Positions 17,356-29,652 of a stretch of DNA of 64,000 nt are shown in pieces. The position numbers were made by a program, and so were the translations under genes. Below the pieces are notes generated by a model. It searched no databases. It was not told the origin of the DNA and saw only the letters and a list, made by a program, of their open reading frames with translations. Source of the DNA: Sphingomonas sp. PAMC26645 (GTDB lineage: Bacteria > Pseudomonadota > Alphaproteobacteria > Sphingomonadales > Sphingomonadaceae); NCBI RefSeq assembly GCF_004795835.1, contig NZ_CP039249.1:1980501-2044500 (forward strand), in the 5' to 3' direction. Position 1 is the first letter of the stretch. Each line of letters opens with the position of its first letter.

Positions 17356-18759
17356 TCACTTCTGGGGCACAATTGACCCGATTTCCTCGGGCGCATTGGC
17401 CACTGTCGCGATCACCGTGGTCCAGGCCGCGACGTTCTGGCGGAGCTGTTCGGGGTCGATCAGATCCAGCGTGTCCTCGGGCGTATGATGGTAGTCGAAG
17501 TAGCGCAGGCCCGACTGGTTGAGGTCGATTCCGGGGACCCCCGTGGCGATCACCGGGCCGACATCGGTGCCGCCGTGCGGGGCATCGGCACCGCGGATGA
17601 TCCCGAGCGGGGCGAGCGCGACCGCCAGGCGATCCTCGATGGGCTTGGCAGCGTCGGGCAGGCTGCTCTCGAACCGCCAGACGCGATCGGCACCGAAATC
17701 CGATTCGGCAGCGGTCGCATGGCGCTCGCCGGCGTGCGCCTTGGCGTAGGCGGCTCCGCCGAAGCCGCCGCTCTCCTCGTCGCCGAACCAGACGACGCGG
17801 ATCGTGCGGCGAGGGCGTTGGCCGCCGTCCATGACGATCTTGGCGGCCGCCGCGGTGATCGCGATGCCCGCCCCGTCGTCGATCGCGCCGGTGCCGAGGT
17901 CCCAGCTGTCGAGATGGCCACCGACCAACACGATCCCGGCTTTGGGATCGGTGCCGGGGACTTCGGCGACGACGTTGCCCGATTCGCGCATGCCGACCTG
18001 CTTGTCTTCGAGCACCAGCTTCAGCGTCACCGGCTTGCCGAGCTTCACCAGCCGCTCGACATGCTCGGCGTCCGCGACCGACAGCGCTGCCGCCGGGATC
18101 GGCGTCACGCCCGCGTCGAAATTGGTGTTGCCCGCGTGCGGCCCGCGGCCGTGATCGGTGCCGATCGACCGGATCACGATCGCCGCGGCCCCCTTCTTGG
18201 CGGCGACGTTCGGTCCGACGAAGCGCGCGGTGCCCTGCGATCCATAGCTCGACCCGTCCTGGGTCGGCTGCATCGCGTTCGACACGAAGACGATCTTGCC
18301 CCTCAGGCTGCCGTCGGCGGCGAGCGCGAGATCGTTGTACGTCGGGAAATACACGATCGGCAGGGTCAGCCCGCCCGGCGTCGTCGCGCCCGAATTGCCG
18401 AGGCCGACCAGATGCAGCTTCTGCGCATAGGGGGCGACCAGCTCACCACTCTCCGTGCCACGCGACCAGACGGGCAGCTGGTATGGCTCGATCCGCACGT
18501 TCTTGAAACCCAGCGCCTTCAGCTTGGCAACCGACCAGGCGCGCGCCCGCGGTGCCGCCTCGGTGCCGGTCATCCGCGGGCCGACCTCGGTGGTGATCCC
18601 CTCGACGATCTTGTAGGCGGTATCGTCGGTGAGTGCCTTGTCACGCAGCGCGGCGACCTTCGCGTCGACCGCGGTTGCCGGGGCAGCGGTGCGCTGCGCG
18701 GCAAGAGGAACGGCGGTGATTGCGGCACAGGCCGCCAGAAATGGTGCGATACGCGTCAT
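17356..18759 (-). CDS. Exported M28 family zinc metallopeptidase
   Basis: 467 aa from the ATG at 18759 (GGGAA at 8 nt); the frame extends to 18816 without support. Signal peptide MTRIAPFLAACAAITAVPLAAQ. A PA-domain-like insert (residues about 140-260) is followed by the M28 core: VLVGGHLDSWDLGTGAIDDGAGIAITAAAA (first Zn ligands H and D), VVWFGDEESGGFGGAAYAKAH (catalytic Glu and Glu ligand), and HGGTDVGPV with FDYHHTPEDTLDLIDPEQL (final His ligand). Two-zinc aminopeptidase or carboxypeptidase, periplasmic. It is divergent from ettA. It may work with the S9 and DUF885 exported proteins in peptide use. Confidence 0.9.
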   Translation of the reverse strand: MTRIAPFLAACAAITAVPLAAQRTAAPATAVDAKVAALRDKALTDDTAYKIVEGITTEVGPRMTGTEAAPRARAWSVAKLKALGFKNVRIEPYQLPVWSRGTESGELVAPYAQKLHLVGLGNSGATTPGGLTLPIVYFPTYNDLALAADGSLRGKIVFVSNAMQPTQDGSSYGSQGTARFVGPNVAAKKGAAAIVIRSIGTDHGRGPHAGNTNFDAGVTPIPAAALSVADAEHVERLVKLGKPVTLKLVLEDKQVGMRESGNVVAEVPGTDPKAGIVLVGGHLDSWDLGTGAIDDGAGIAITAAAAKIVMDGGQRPRRTIRVVWFGDEESGGFGGAAYAKAHAGERHATAAESDFGADRVWRFESSLPDAAKPIEDRLAVALAPLGIIRGADAPHGGTDVGPVIATGVPGIDLNQSGLRYFDYHHTPEDTLDLIDPEQLRQNVAAWTTVIATVANAPEEIGSIVPQK

Positions 18760-18882
18760 CAGCAATTCCCCTTGGTGTCGGCCTCCTCCGTTAGGTCCCA
18801 GCTCGCGCGTTGCCAACCTTCGCGGCTGCCCTTACATGCGCAGATCAATCCCTCCCTCACGAACACCCGAACGGAGACCCCC

Positions 18883-20562
<1,680 letters not shown>

Positions 20563-20566
20563 CCCA

Positions 20567-21109
20567 ATGTTGCGGGGGCTCGACGAGGAACTGGTCGCTC
20601 ACAAATACGCGCATGTCGAGCGCGAGCGCCGGTTTCTCGTCGACCCTGCGCGTCGGCCCGATCTGGCCGACGCGCCGTATATCCTGATCGAGGACCGGTA
20701 CATCGAGGGTACGCGGCTGAGGCTGCGCGCCATGACCGATAGCGGCTCGGGGCGCGTGGTCCTTAAGATCGGCAAGAAATACGACGTTGCCGACGTGCTG
20801 AGCAGGCCGACGGTCACGACGTATCTCGATCGGGACGAGTATGACCGGCTGGCGCAATTGCCGGCCCGATCGTTGAGGAAACGCCGGTATCCGGTGGGCG
20901 CGGACTTCGGCATCGACCTGTTCGAAGGAGCGCTCGCCGGGCTCGAACTCGCCGAGATCGAGCAGGACGACGCGGCCGCGTTGACGTCGACCGTCAGCCC
21001 CGAATGGGCAATCGCGGAGGTCACGCATGATCCGCGATTTCAGGGTGGGCGATTGAGCCGGCTGGATGCGGCAGGCGTGACGAGACTTATTGCCAGTAAC
21101 ATCGAGTGA
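20567..21109 (+). CDS. CYTH-domain protein (triphosphate tunnel metalloenzyme)
   Basis: 180 aa, 4 nt after ettA. HVERERRFLV (residues 17-25) is the CYTH ExExK signature in an ExExR form (E18, E20, R22). RLRLRAM, VLKIGKKY, TTYLDRDEYDRL and KRRYPV provide the basic residues lining the tunnel, and ELAEIEQD and EWAIAEVTHD the metal-binding acids near the end. The family includes tripolyphosphatases, adenylate cyclases and thiamine-triphosphatase. The best guess is inorganic triphosphate or a related hydrolase. The stop overlaps the GTG/ATG start region of the kinase that follows, so the two are co-expressed. Confidence 0.85.
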   Translation: MLRGLDEELVAHKYAHVERERRFLVDPARRPDLADAPYILIEDRYIEGTRLRLRAMTDSGSGRVVLKIGKKYDVADVLSRPTVTTYLDRDEYDRLAQLPARSLRKRRYPVGADFGIDLFEGALAGLELAEIEQDDAAALTSTVSPEWAIAEVTHDPRFQGGRLSRLDAAGVTRLIASNIE

Positions 21110-21111
21110 GT

Positions 21112-22305
21112 ATGACGGTTATCGAACAATCTCCCGGCGGCGATCGGCCACCCGGCGCAGGCGAACTGGAATATCGTCTTCGGCAGCAGTCGATCCTTGC
21201 CGATTTCGGGATCGAGGCGCTGCGGGCGCGGGATCTGCAGCCGATGTTGCAGCGCGCGACCGAGTTGTGCGGCGAGGGGATGCGGTCGCAATACTGCAAG
21301 TTCCTTGAATACCGTCCTGAACAGAACACGTTGTTGGTCCGCGCCGGGATCGGCTGGGCGCCGGGGGTGGTCGGGTCGACCGAGATGCGGACCGATCTCG
21401 GCTCGCCCGCAGGGTTCGCACTGGAGACCGGGCTGCCGGTGATCTCGAACCACCTTGAGAACGAGCAGCGTTTCCGGACGCCGGAGTTCATGGCGCAGCA
21501 CAATATCCGCCGCGCGATCAATGTGCTGGTCGAGACCTCGGGCAAGCGCTTCGGCGTGCTCGAGGTCGACAGCCCCGACGAGGGCAAGTTCGAGCCCGCC
21601 GACTTCGCGTTCATGCAGGGGTTTGCGAACCTCATCGGCGTGGCGATCGAGCGGCAGCAGGCGGAGCAGCGGCTGAGCGAGGCGATGGAGCATCAGGAAT
21701 TGCTGACGCGCGAAGCCAGCCACCGGGTGAAGAACAGTCTCGCTTTGGTGTCGGCGATGCTCAACCTCCAGATGCAGGAGGACGACGATCCGCGGATCCG
21801 GCGGCTGCTGGGCGACGCGCAGGCGCGGATCACCGCGATCGCGCAGACGCACGACCAGCTCTGGCGTGGCGATCAGGTGGGGATCGTCGCGCTTAACGAT
21901 CTGGTCTGCGGGATCGCGACGGGGCTTGGCGAGCAATCGCTCACCCACCGGATAGACTGTGATATCGAGGCGATCCTGATCAGTGCGGACGTGGCGATCC
22001 CGATGGGATTGCTGGTCACCGAGCTGGTCACCAACGCGATCAAATATGCCTATGGCGACGACGGCGGCGTGATCCTGGTCACGGTGCGGAGCGCGGACGG
22101 GCGGATCGTGCTGACGGTGTCGGACGAGGGCGGCGGGTTGCCGGTGGACTTCGATTTGAAGACGGCATCGCGGAAAAGCCTCGGCATGCGGATGATCGGC
22201 AGCCTCGCGCGGCAGTTGCGCGGAACGGTGATGATCGAGAACGCCCCGGTAGGGACGTGCGCAACGCTCGACGTGCCCGATCCGCGGGTGGAGGTCGCAG
22301 GCTAA
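21112..22305 (+). CDS. GAF-domain HisKA_2 family sensor histidine kinase
   Basis: 397 aa from the ATG at 21112 (a GTG two codons earlier overlaps the CYTH stop). Residues 25-185 form a GAF domain (SILADFGIEALRARDLQPMLQRA to FANLIGVAIERQ). The phospho-acceptor region EASHRVKNSLALVSAMLNLQ (H204) belongs to the HisKA_2 type. The ATPase has ELVTNAIKYA (N box), VSDEGGGLP (G1) and SLGMRMIGSLARQLRG. Soluble, and no response regulator is adjacent. Kinases of this type feed the PhyR-NepR-EcfG general stress pathway in sphingomonads, a plausible but unproven role here. Confidence 0.85.
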   Translation: MTVIEQSPGGDRPPGAGELEYRLRQQSILADFGIEALRARDLQPMLQRATELCGEGMRSQYCKFLEYRPEQNTLLVRAGIGWAPGVVGSTEMRTDLGSPAGFALETGLPVISNHLENEQRFRTPEFMAQHNIRRAINVLVETSGKRFGVLEVDSPDEGKFEPADFAFMQGFANLIGVAIERQQAEQRLSEAMEHQELLTREASHRVKNSLALVSAMLNLQMQEDDDPRIRRLLGDAQARITAIAQTHDQLWRGDQVGIVALNDLVCGIATGLGEQSLTHRIDCDIEAILISADVAIPMGLLVTELVTNAIKYAYGDDGGVILVTVRSADGRIVLTVSDEGGGLPVDFDLKTASRKSLGMRMIGSLARQLRGTVMIENAPVGTCATLDVPDPRVEVAG

Positions 22306-22310
22306 CCACT

Positions 22311-22387
22311 GTTCTCCTGCGAACGCAGGAGTCCAGGGTTACGCGCGTATCGGGTGGTATCCTGGGCTCCTGCTTTCGCAGGAGAAC
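22311..22387. repeat. Paired palindrome, repeat family B
   Basis: GTTCTCCTGCGAACGCAGGAGTCCAG at one end and CTGGGCTCCTGCTTTCGCAGGAGAAC at the other are inverted copies, each itself palindromic around CTCCTGC/GCAGGAG. It lies between the converging kinase and nucleotidyltransferase genes. It is the same design as the elements at 56070, 56162, 58941 and 62836. Confidence 0.8.
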
Positions 22388-22392
22388 GGCAG

Positions 22393-23124
22393 TTAAGCGG
22401 CGACCGCCTCGGCTTTAGTCGCCATCCACGCTTCGGCTTTCGCCAGGGCGGGGGCGTCGTCGACGTCGATCCAGTCGATGTCGCTGCAATCCACGATCCG
22501 GGCGAGGCCTTGTGCGGCCAGCAGGCGGACGCCTTCGGTGAGCGAGGGGCTCGCCAAGGTGGCCAGCGCGTCCGACAGCGCAGGGCCGATCGCGAAGACG
22601 CCGGTGTCGTAGCAGTCGTGCGGTTCGAGGCCCTTGCCGATCGCGACGATGCGGTCGCCCTCGGTGGCGACGCAGGTGACGTCCTCGGGGTCGACCCAGT
22701 CATGGCCAAGGCGCCGGTCGATGCCGAGCCGCAAGCCGCCGCCAGCGCCGGCCTCCGCCATGCGCGCGTAAAGTTCGGGGCTGACGAGGTGGTCGCACAT
22801 CGCGAGAATCGCTTCGTCACCGGCTAGCGCATCGCGCGCTGCCAGTACCGAAACGCCGTTAGGTTCGCGGTGATCCGCGAGAACCGTCTCGACTGCCAGC
22901 GGCCAGCGCCGGCTCGCCAGATAGGCTTCGATCGCCTCGCGCCCATAGCTCACCGTCACGATCGCGCGCGCAAAGCCGGCCTCGGCTAGCCCCTCAAGCG
23001 CGTGAGCGATCAACGGCCGCCCCGCGACCGCGCAGAGCGGCTTGTACGGGGCGGAGGTGCGAAGGCGGCTGCCTTCCCCGGCGGCGAGGATGATCGCCGT
23101 TTGAATCCGGGGCGTATCGATCAT
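22393..23124 (-). CDS. Nucleotidyltransferase, probably inositol-1-phosphate cytidylyltransferase
   Basis: 243 aa. TAIILAAGEGSRLRTSAPYKPLCAVAGRPLIAHALEGL (residues 9-46) is the NTP-transferase signature (GxGxR and KPL). MCDHLVSPELY holds the metal-binding Asp, and DCYDTGVFAIGPAL is a sugar-phosphate-side motif. The family joins NTPs to phosphorylated sugars or cyclitols. It starts one base after the stop of the inositol-phosphate synthase gene and shares an operon with a CDP-alcohol phosphotransferase. That setting points to CTP:inositol-1-phosphate cytidylyltransferase, giving CDP-inositol. The substrate is inferred from context, and a GlcNAc-1-P or other uridylyltransferase role is not excluded. 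Confidence 0.7.
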   Translation of the reverse strand: MIDTPRIQTAIILAAGEGSRLRTSAPYKPLCAVAGRPLIAHALEGLAEAGFARAIVTVSYGREAIEAYLASRRWPLAVETVLADHREPNGVSVLAARDALAGDEAILAMCDHLVSPELYARMAEAGAGGGLRLGIDRRLGHDWVDPEDVTCVATEGDRIVAIGKGLEPHDCYDTGVFAIGPALSDALATLASPSLTEGVRLLAAQGLARIVDCSDIDWIDVDDAPALAKAEAWMATKAEAVAA

Positions 23125-23125
23125 G

Positions 23126-24217
23126 TCAGGCGGCCTTGATGAACCGCTCGACTTCGATCTGCGCGAGATCGTCGGTCATCTGCGTGCGCGGGTGCTTGCA
23201 GAAATAGGCCGATGCAGGGTCGATCACGCCGGCGATGCCGCGATCCTTGGCGATCTTGGCGCAACGGATCATGTCGATCGCGACACCCGCCGAATTGGGG
23301 CTGTCCTCGACCGAGAGGCGCAGCTCGATGTTCATCGGCACGCCGCCGAACAGCTGGCCTTCCATGCGCAGGAAGCAGACCTTGTTGTCGTTCTGCCAAG
23401 GCACATAGTCCGACGGACCGATATGGACGTTGTCGTCGTCCATGCGCTCGGCCGCAACAGACTGGACCGCTTCGGTCTTCGAGATCTTCTTCGACTCGAG
23501 ACGGCGATGGTTCGACATGTTGAGGAAGTCGGTGTTGCCGCCGGTGTTGAGCTGGTAGGTGCGATCCAGCTTCACGCCGCGCTTGGCGAACAGGTCGGTC
23601 AGCACGCGGTGGACGATCGTCGCGCCGAGCTGAGCCTTGATGTCGTCGCCGATGATCGCGACGCCGGCGTCTTCGAACTTCTTCGCCCAGACCGGGTTCG
23701 ATGCGATGAAGACGGGGATGTTGTTGACGAACGCAACGCCGGCTTCGATCGCGCACTCGGCGTAGAATTCGGTCGCTTCCTGTGAACCGACCGGCAGGTA
23801 GTTCATCAGCACGTCGGCGCCCGACGCCTTCAGCTCGGCGATGACCTCTTCACGGGTCGGCTCGGCGGCGTCGGAGACGAGGAACGTGCGGTCGTCCTTG
23901 AAATCGGCCATGTGGTCGGCGACGCCGTCCAGCTTCTTGCCCATCTTCACGATCGTGCCGGTGTTGCCGACATTGGGTGCGAACACCGCGGTGCAGTTCG
24001 GCTTGGCGAAGATCGCCTCGGCGACGTCCTTGCCGACCTTGCGGCGATCGACGTCCCAGGCCGCGACGACCTTGATGTCGCTCGGCTTGTAGCCGCCCAT
24101 GTCGAAATGCATCAGGCCAACCTGGTCGTTTGCCCCCTCGCGATAATGCTCGAGGCCCTGGACGAGCGAGCTCGCGCAGTTGCCGATGCCGACCACGGCG
24201 ATCCGAATGCTATTCAT
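23126..24217 (-). CDS. ino1: Inositol-3-phosphate synthase
   Basis: 363 aa, the compact bacterial form. RIAVVGIGNCASSLVQGLEHY is the NAD-binding loop. Other conserved blocks are VVAAWDVDRRKVGKDV, NYLPVGSQEATEFYAECAI (NYLP..S and E), GVAFVNNIPVFIAS, IIGDDIKAQLGATIVHRVL (GDD-K) and LNTGGNTDFLNM. It isomerises glucose-6-phosphate to inositol-3(1)-phosphate with a bound NAD as redox cofactor. The gene lies between a CDP-alcohol phosphotransferase (upstream, 15-nt gap) and the nucleotidyltransferase (1-nt gap), a complete route to a phosphoinositol product. Confidence 0.95.
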   Translation of the reverse strand: MNSIRIAVVGIGNCASSLVQGLEHYREGANDQVGLMHFDMGGYKPSDIKVVAAWDVDRRKVGKDVAEAIFAKPNCTAVFAPNVGNTGTIVKMGKKLDGVADHMADFKDDRTFLVSDAAEPTREEVIAELKASGADVLMNYLPVGSQEATEFYAECAIEAGVAFVNNIPVFIASNPVWAKKFEDAGVAIIGDDIKAQLGATIVHRVLTDLFAKRGVKLDRTYQLNTGGNTDFLNMSNHRRLESKKISKTEAVQSVAAERMDDDNVHIGPSDYVPWQNDNKVCFLRMEGQLFGGVPMNIELRLSVEDSPNSAGVAIDMIRCAKIAKDRGIAGVIDPASAYFCKHPRTQMTDDLAQIEVERFIKAA

Positions 24218-24232
24218 TACTGACCCTGTTCC

Positions 24233-25093
24233 TTACGAAAGATGCATGCGCGACGCGGTCTTTGGTCGCGTTGCGGAAGTATTACGAACGAAAGCCCGCT
24301 CGACACGACGGTGCCAGACGAGTCCGACGATGGCCACGAGAGTCAAAGGGACGATCTCGAACCACCAGAAGATGCGTGGGTTGCCCGCGAAGCAGGCGAC
24401 GAAGATCGCCCATACCCGGACATTCGCGGTAAGCAAGGCCATGAAGCGCAACGGCGCGACGGCGCGGGCACCGTACAGGGCCCCGAGCGCGACCGGATCC
24501 GCCGACTGACAGAGCGTGCGCTCGAACGGCATAGCGATCCGGTCGATGCTGCTAGCTACGCCGTCGTAGAAGCGGACGAGCGCGTTGCCGGTCGGAACGG
24601 GCAGCGCTTCGAGCGCCACGCCCTTGATGCGACGATGGAAGCGCGAGCGCTCGCCTTCGTACATGTTCGACTGAACGGCATGCGCGCCACCAGCCGCGAC
24701 GGCGAGGACCCAGGCCTCGGGCGTGTCGATCGTCAGCGCGAGCGAGATGTAGATCAGCGCGAAGACGCCGTGATCGCACAATCCGTCGAGCATCCTGCCG
24801 AGCGGGCTCGCGGTCTTGGTCGCGCGGGCAACCATGCCGTCGAGTCCGTCGGCGATCAACCAGCCCATCGACAGCACCAGGCCGACCAGCGCGAGCGCCC
24901 AGTTTCCCCACTGCGTGTAGGCGAGCGCCGCTGCTCCGCCGAGGCAAAGCCCCGCCACCGACACCGAATTGGCCGAAATTCCACGCGCCAACGCAAGCGG
25001 CAAAAGCGCACGGCCTGCCGGGTGAATCAGCCAAAGATTAGATGGGATCTCGATCCGGCGATCGCGCGATCCATCCGGTGGAGCCACTGTCAT
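24233..25093 (-). CDS. CDP-alcohol phosphotransferase of the inositol cassette
   Basis: 286 aa integral membrane protein. The family motif D-x2-D-G-x2-A-R-x8-G-x3-D-x3-D is complete: D82, D85, G86, A89, R90, G99, D103, D107. About five or six hydrophobic segments follow (VAGLCLGGAAALAY, LALVGLVLSMGWLI, VFALIYISLALTI, VRVWAIFVACFAG, IVPLTLVAIVGLV). The enzyme displaces CMP from a CDP-alcohol. With ino1 and a cytidylyltransferase downstream, the donor may be CDP-inositol, as for di-inositol-phosphate synthases. Alternatively CDP-diacylglycerol could be the donor and inositol phosphate the acceptor. The acceptor is unknown. Confidence 0.8.
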   Translation of the reverse strand: MTVAPPDGSRDRRIEIPSNLWLIHPAGRALLPLALARGISANSVSVAGLCLGGAAALAYTQWGNWALALVGLVLSMGWLIADGLDGMVARATKTASPLGRMLDGLCDHGVFALIYISLALTIDTPEAWVLAVAAGGAHAVQSNMYEGERSRFHRRIKGVALEALPVPTGNALVRFYDGVASSIDRIAMPFERTLCQSADPVALGALYGARAVAPLRFMALLTANVRVWAIFVACFAGNPRIFWWFEIVPLTLVAIVGLVWHRRVERAFVRNTSATRPKTASRMHLS

Positions 25094-25147
25094 AGGATTT
25101 TCATAATGCGCCGGATGGGCGATTTATGCAAGGTGGCGCGGCTGACC

Positions 25148-27193
<2,046 letters not shown>

Positions 27194-27242
27194 GGCGCAC
27201 CGATAAACGCCCCGAGCCGGTCACGCCACCGGCTTGCGCAGG

Positions 27243-27710
27243 TCAGGCGCGAACGATGCGCGCCGCATAACATCCGCGCTTGGCGTAGTGGGCTTGGAGA
27301 TACGCCACGTCCGGCACCGCGAGGAACCGCTCGATCAGCGGGATCAGGTCCGAGCCGGCGACCAGGTCTGCGTCGATCATCTCGTCGTCCGATCCGAAGG
27401 CGCGCAGGGATATCGGCCGGATGCGGATCGCCTCAGGGATCGCGTCGAGCAGGTCCAGCGGTTCCGTCTCCGCCTCGGATACGAAGATCGCGTGGCGCGA
27501 GCGGTAGGGCGTGTCGGCCGGCTGATGTTCGTAGTTGATCAGGATCGCCGTCTCGCCAATCTCCAGGTCGCGCACCGCGATGCGATCGGGAAAGCCGGGC
27601 TTGGCGTCGACGACGTATCGCCGGGCGCCTGCTCGCGCGAGGTTGGCATCGGAGGCGCCGAACAGGTGTCGAAACTGGTCGGGGTCGAGCCCCTGAACGC
27701 GGAAGGACAT
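27243..27710 (-). CDS. DUF1203 family protein
   Basis: 155 aa from the ATG at 27710, preceded by AGGAG at 6 nt; the longer frame to 27872 overlaps the promoter of the divergent gene. The sequence MSFRVQGLDPDQFRHLFGASDANLARAGARRYVVDAKPGFPDRIAVRDLEIGETAILINYEHQPADTPYRSRHAIFV matches the DUF1203 pattern (G-x-P-CRxxL-like core, LhNYEH, SPYRxxHAIFV). Small cytoplasmic protein of unknown function. It ends RGCYAARIVRA. Confidence 0.75.
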   Translation of the reverse strand: MSFRVQGLDPDQFRHLFGASDANLARAGARRYVVDAKPGFPDRIAVRDLEIGETAILINYEHQPADTPYRSRHAIFVSEAETEPLDLLDAIPEAIRIRPISLRAFGSDDEMIDADLVAGSDLIPLIERFLAVPDVAYLQAHYAKRGCYAARIVRA

Positions 27711-27828
27711 GATCGCTCCTCTTAGGTATGAGCGAGCTTCATGACCTGGATCGGGTGCGTGTGCGTCCCGTAGCTTGCTACCAAACGGCTGCGCTTGGAC
27801 TGATTCCAGTTTTGCTTCGGAGGCTATT

Positions 27829-28185
27829 TTGACGATCACGATGTTCGGCATCAAGAATTGCGACACGATCAAGAAGGCGCGGACATGGCTGGATGCGCAC
27901 GACGTGGACTATGCGTTCCACGACTATAAGACCGCCGGAATCGACGCCGCGCATCTGGACGACTGGATCGGCCGGGTTGGCTGGGAGGTGTTGCTCAATC
28001 GCGCGGGGACGACGTTCCGCAAACTTCCGGAAGCGGACCGAGCGGATCTCGATGCCGAGAAGGCCACCGCGCTGATGCTGGCGCAACCGTCGATGATCAA
28101 GCGGCCTGTGCTCGATACCGGCAAGACGCTGCTGGTCGGGTTCAAGCCCGAGGCGTATGAGGCGGCGGGGCTGGGGCACGCCTGA
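27829..28185 (+). CDS. ArsC/Spx-family reductase-like protein (YffB type)
   Basis: 118 aa. The start is the TTG at 27829, since GGAGG lies 5 nt before it; an ATG at 27841 would sit 17 nt away and cut into the fold. MTITMFGIKNCDTIKKARTWLDAHDVDYAFHDYK is the thioredoxin-like first half with a single Cys (C11), followed by LLNRAGTTFRKL, and the C-terminal QPSMIKRPVLDTGKTLLVGFKPEAYE, where the IKRP strand is typical. YffB/ArsC-like members use glutathione-dependent thiol chemistry. The arsenate-binding Arg set is not evident, so it may not act on arsenate. It differs from the true arsC at 58550-58885. Confidence 0.8.
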   Translation: MTITMFGIKNCDTIKKARTWLDAHDVDYAFHDYKTAGIDAAHLDDWIGRVGWEVLLNRAGTTFRKLPEADRADLDAEKATALMLAQPSMIKRPVLDTGKTLLVGFKPEAYEAAGLGHA

Positions 28186-28196
28186 AGGAGATCAAT

Positions 28197-28478
28197 ATGC
28201 TGGTTGCAAGTTGGAATGGCCATGAGATCGCGCGATCGGACGATACCGTCGTGGTAGAGGGTAATCATTACTTTCCCGCCGACAGCGTCGATCCGGCGTT
28301 GCTGGAGGATAGCGCGACGCATTCGAACTGCCCGTGGAAGGGTGTGGCGAGCTACAAGACCCTCGTCGTCGACGGGAAGCGGAACATCGATGCGGTCTGG
28401 TATTATCCGGAACCGAAGTCGGCAGCTGCCGAGATTAAGGATCGCTATGCGTTCTGGAAGGGCGTCGTCGTCGCGTAA
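28197..28478 (+). CDS. DUF427 family protein
   Basis: 93 aa, 11 nt after the ArsC-like gene with GGAG ahead of the ATG. VASWNGHEIARSDDTVVVEGNHYFPADSV, the NCPWKGVASYKTL core (conserved C-x-W-K-G-x-A-x-Y) and DAVWYYPEPKSAAAEIKDRYAFWKGV identify the DUF427 family. Small soluble protein of unknown function; the fold suggests a beta-tent-like dimer. It is followed by a 124-bp family A repeat before a convergent peptidase gene. Confidence 0.8.
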   Translation: MLVASWNGHEIARSDDTVVVEGNHYFPADSVDPALLEDSATHSNCPWKGVASYKTLVVDGKRNIDAVWYYPEPKSAAAEIKDRYAFWKGVVVA

Positions 28479-28500
28479 GGACACGCGCGCCACTTTTTAA

Positions 28501-28624
28501 ATCCTCCCCCGCCAGGGGGAGGTGTCGCCGAAGGTGACGCAGGGGGAGGACACGAAACAGGCGTTTCGCTTACCTCCCCCTCCGTCTGGCAAGCGCCAGC
28601 CACCTCCCCCTGGCGGGGGAGGAT
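28501..28624. repeat. Paired palindrome, repeat family A (24-bp perfect terminal inverted repeat)
   Basis: Begins ATCCTCCCCCGCCAGGGG and ends with the exact reverse complement (24 bp at each end). Each end is itself a hairpin. The inner sequence contains further AGGGGGAGG/CCTCCCCCT copies. It fills the gap between two convergent genes. Confidence 0.85.
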
Positions 28625-28637
28625 CGGGAGGCTCAGC

Positions 28638-29552
28638 TCAGATCGCGCCCGAGAACGTGTCGCACTGCTGCGGATCGCCGCTGTCCAACCCGCGCTTCAG
28701 CCACGACTGGCGCTGTGCCGAGGTGCCGTGCGTAAAGCTGTCCGGTACCACGCGACCCTGCGACTGCTTCTGCAACGTATCGTCGCCGATCGCCTGCGCC
28801 GCGGTCATGCCCTCTTGGATATCCCCGGCCTCGAGCCGCGTCTTGTGCGCCGCCGCCCACACACCGGCGTAGCAATCCGCCTGCAGTTCGAGCCGCACCG
28901 ACAGCGCATTGCCCTCGGTCTCGCTCGCCTGGCGCTGCGCCTGCTGGACCTGCGCGTTGGTACCGAGCAGCTTCTGGATGTGATGGCCGAACTCGTGCGC
29001 GATCACGTAATCCTGCGCGAAGTCGCCGTTCGCCTTGAAGCGAGTCGACAGTTCGTTAAAAAAGCTGGTGTCGAGATAGATGCCCTGGTCGGTCGGGCAG
29101 TAGAACGGACCCATCGCCGACTGCGCCGCACCGCAACCCGAGCGGCCATTGCCGTCGAAGAACACCAGCTTCGGTGCTTCGAACCGCTGGCCGTTCTTCT
29201 GGAAGATGGCCTCCCAGGTATTGTCGGCCGAGCTGAAGGCGTTGCAGGCAGCCTTGCTTTCGGCGTTCAGCGAACAGCTCGACTTGGTATCGGTGCCCGA
29301 GCGCGGTCCGCTCTGCGTTGTCGGTGTCGACGTCTGTCCGCCACCGAGCAGCCCGCCGAGGCCACCCATGCCGCCAAACACTGCCATCAGGATCAGCACC
29401 ACGACGATCCCGCCGCACCCGAAGCGGCTGCCGATCATCGGCAACAGCCCCATCAGCAGGCCGCCACCGCCGCCGCCAAAGCCGCCGCCTCCGCCGCCCG
29501 ACCCGCGCTGGTCCTCGACGTTGATGTTCGGATCGTAATCGTCGAGCCGCAT
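28638..29552 (-). CDS. Membrane-anchored neutral zinc metallopeptidase (YpfJ type)
   Basis: 304 aa from the ATG at 29552. The N-terminus is a polar start ([17 protein letters not shown]) and Gly-rich linker, then one transmembrane segment ([17 protein letters not shown]). The body has the family pattern: [43 protein letters not shown], and the HExxH-type Zn site [15 protein letters not shown] (about 195-208), with [13 protein letters not shown] carrying the third ligand Glu. [32 protein letters not shown] is the conserved tail. Predicted periplasmic catalytic domain. The substrate is unknown. Confidence 0.9.
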   Translation of the reverse strand: MRLDDYDPNINVEDQRGSGGGGGGFGGGGGGLLMGLLPMIGSRFGCGGIVVVLILMAVFGGMGGLGGLLGGGQTSTPTTQSGPRSGTDTKSSCSLNAESKAACNAFSSADNTWEAIFQKNGQRFEAPKLVFFDGNGRSGCGAAQSAMGPFYCPTDQGIYLDTSFFNELSTRFKANGDFAQDYVIAHEFGHHIQKLLGTNAQVQQAQRQASETEGNALSVRLELQADCYAGVWAAAHKTRLEAGDIQEGMTAAQAIGDDTLQKQSQGRVVPDSFTHGTSAQRQSWLKRGLDSGDPQQCDTFSGAI

Positions 29553-29652
29553 GGATATGCCCCTTTTCGTTTCTTCTCGGGAACGAAATGCGCAAGGTGG
29601 CGCTAGGGTTGCACGGCGGCAGAATACGCTGCGCCAAGATGGGGGAGTATGC

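Noticed and set aside
17485..18882. Long N-terminal extension in frame with ettA (total 1,025 aa)
   Set aside because: It is antisense to the M28 peptidase gene. EttA starts at the GTG at 18883 with its own SD and matches the family length.
27829..28185. Classical arsenate reductase call
   Set aside because: It lacks a clear NPxCSKS motif (KNCDT instead), so the safer call is ArsC/Spx-like; the true arsC is at 58550-58885.
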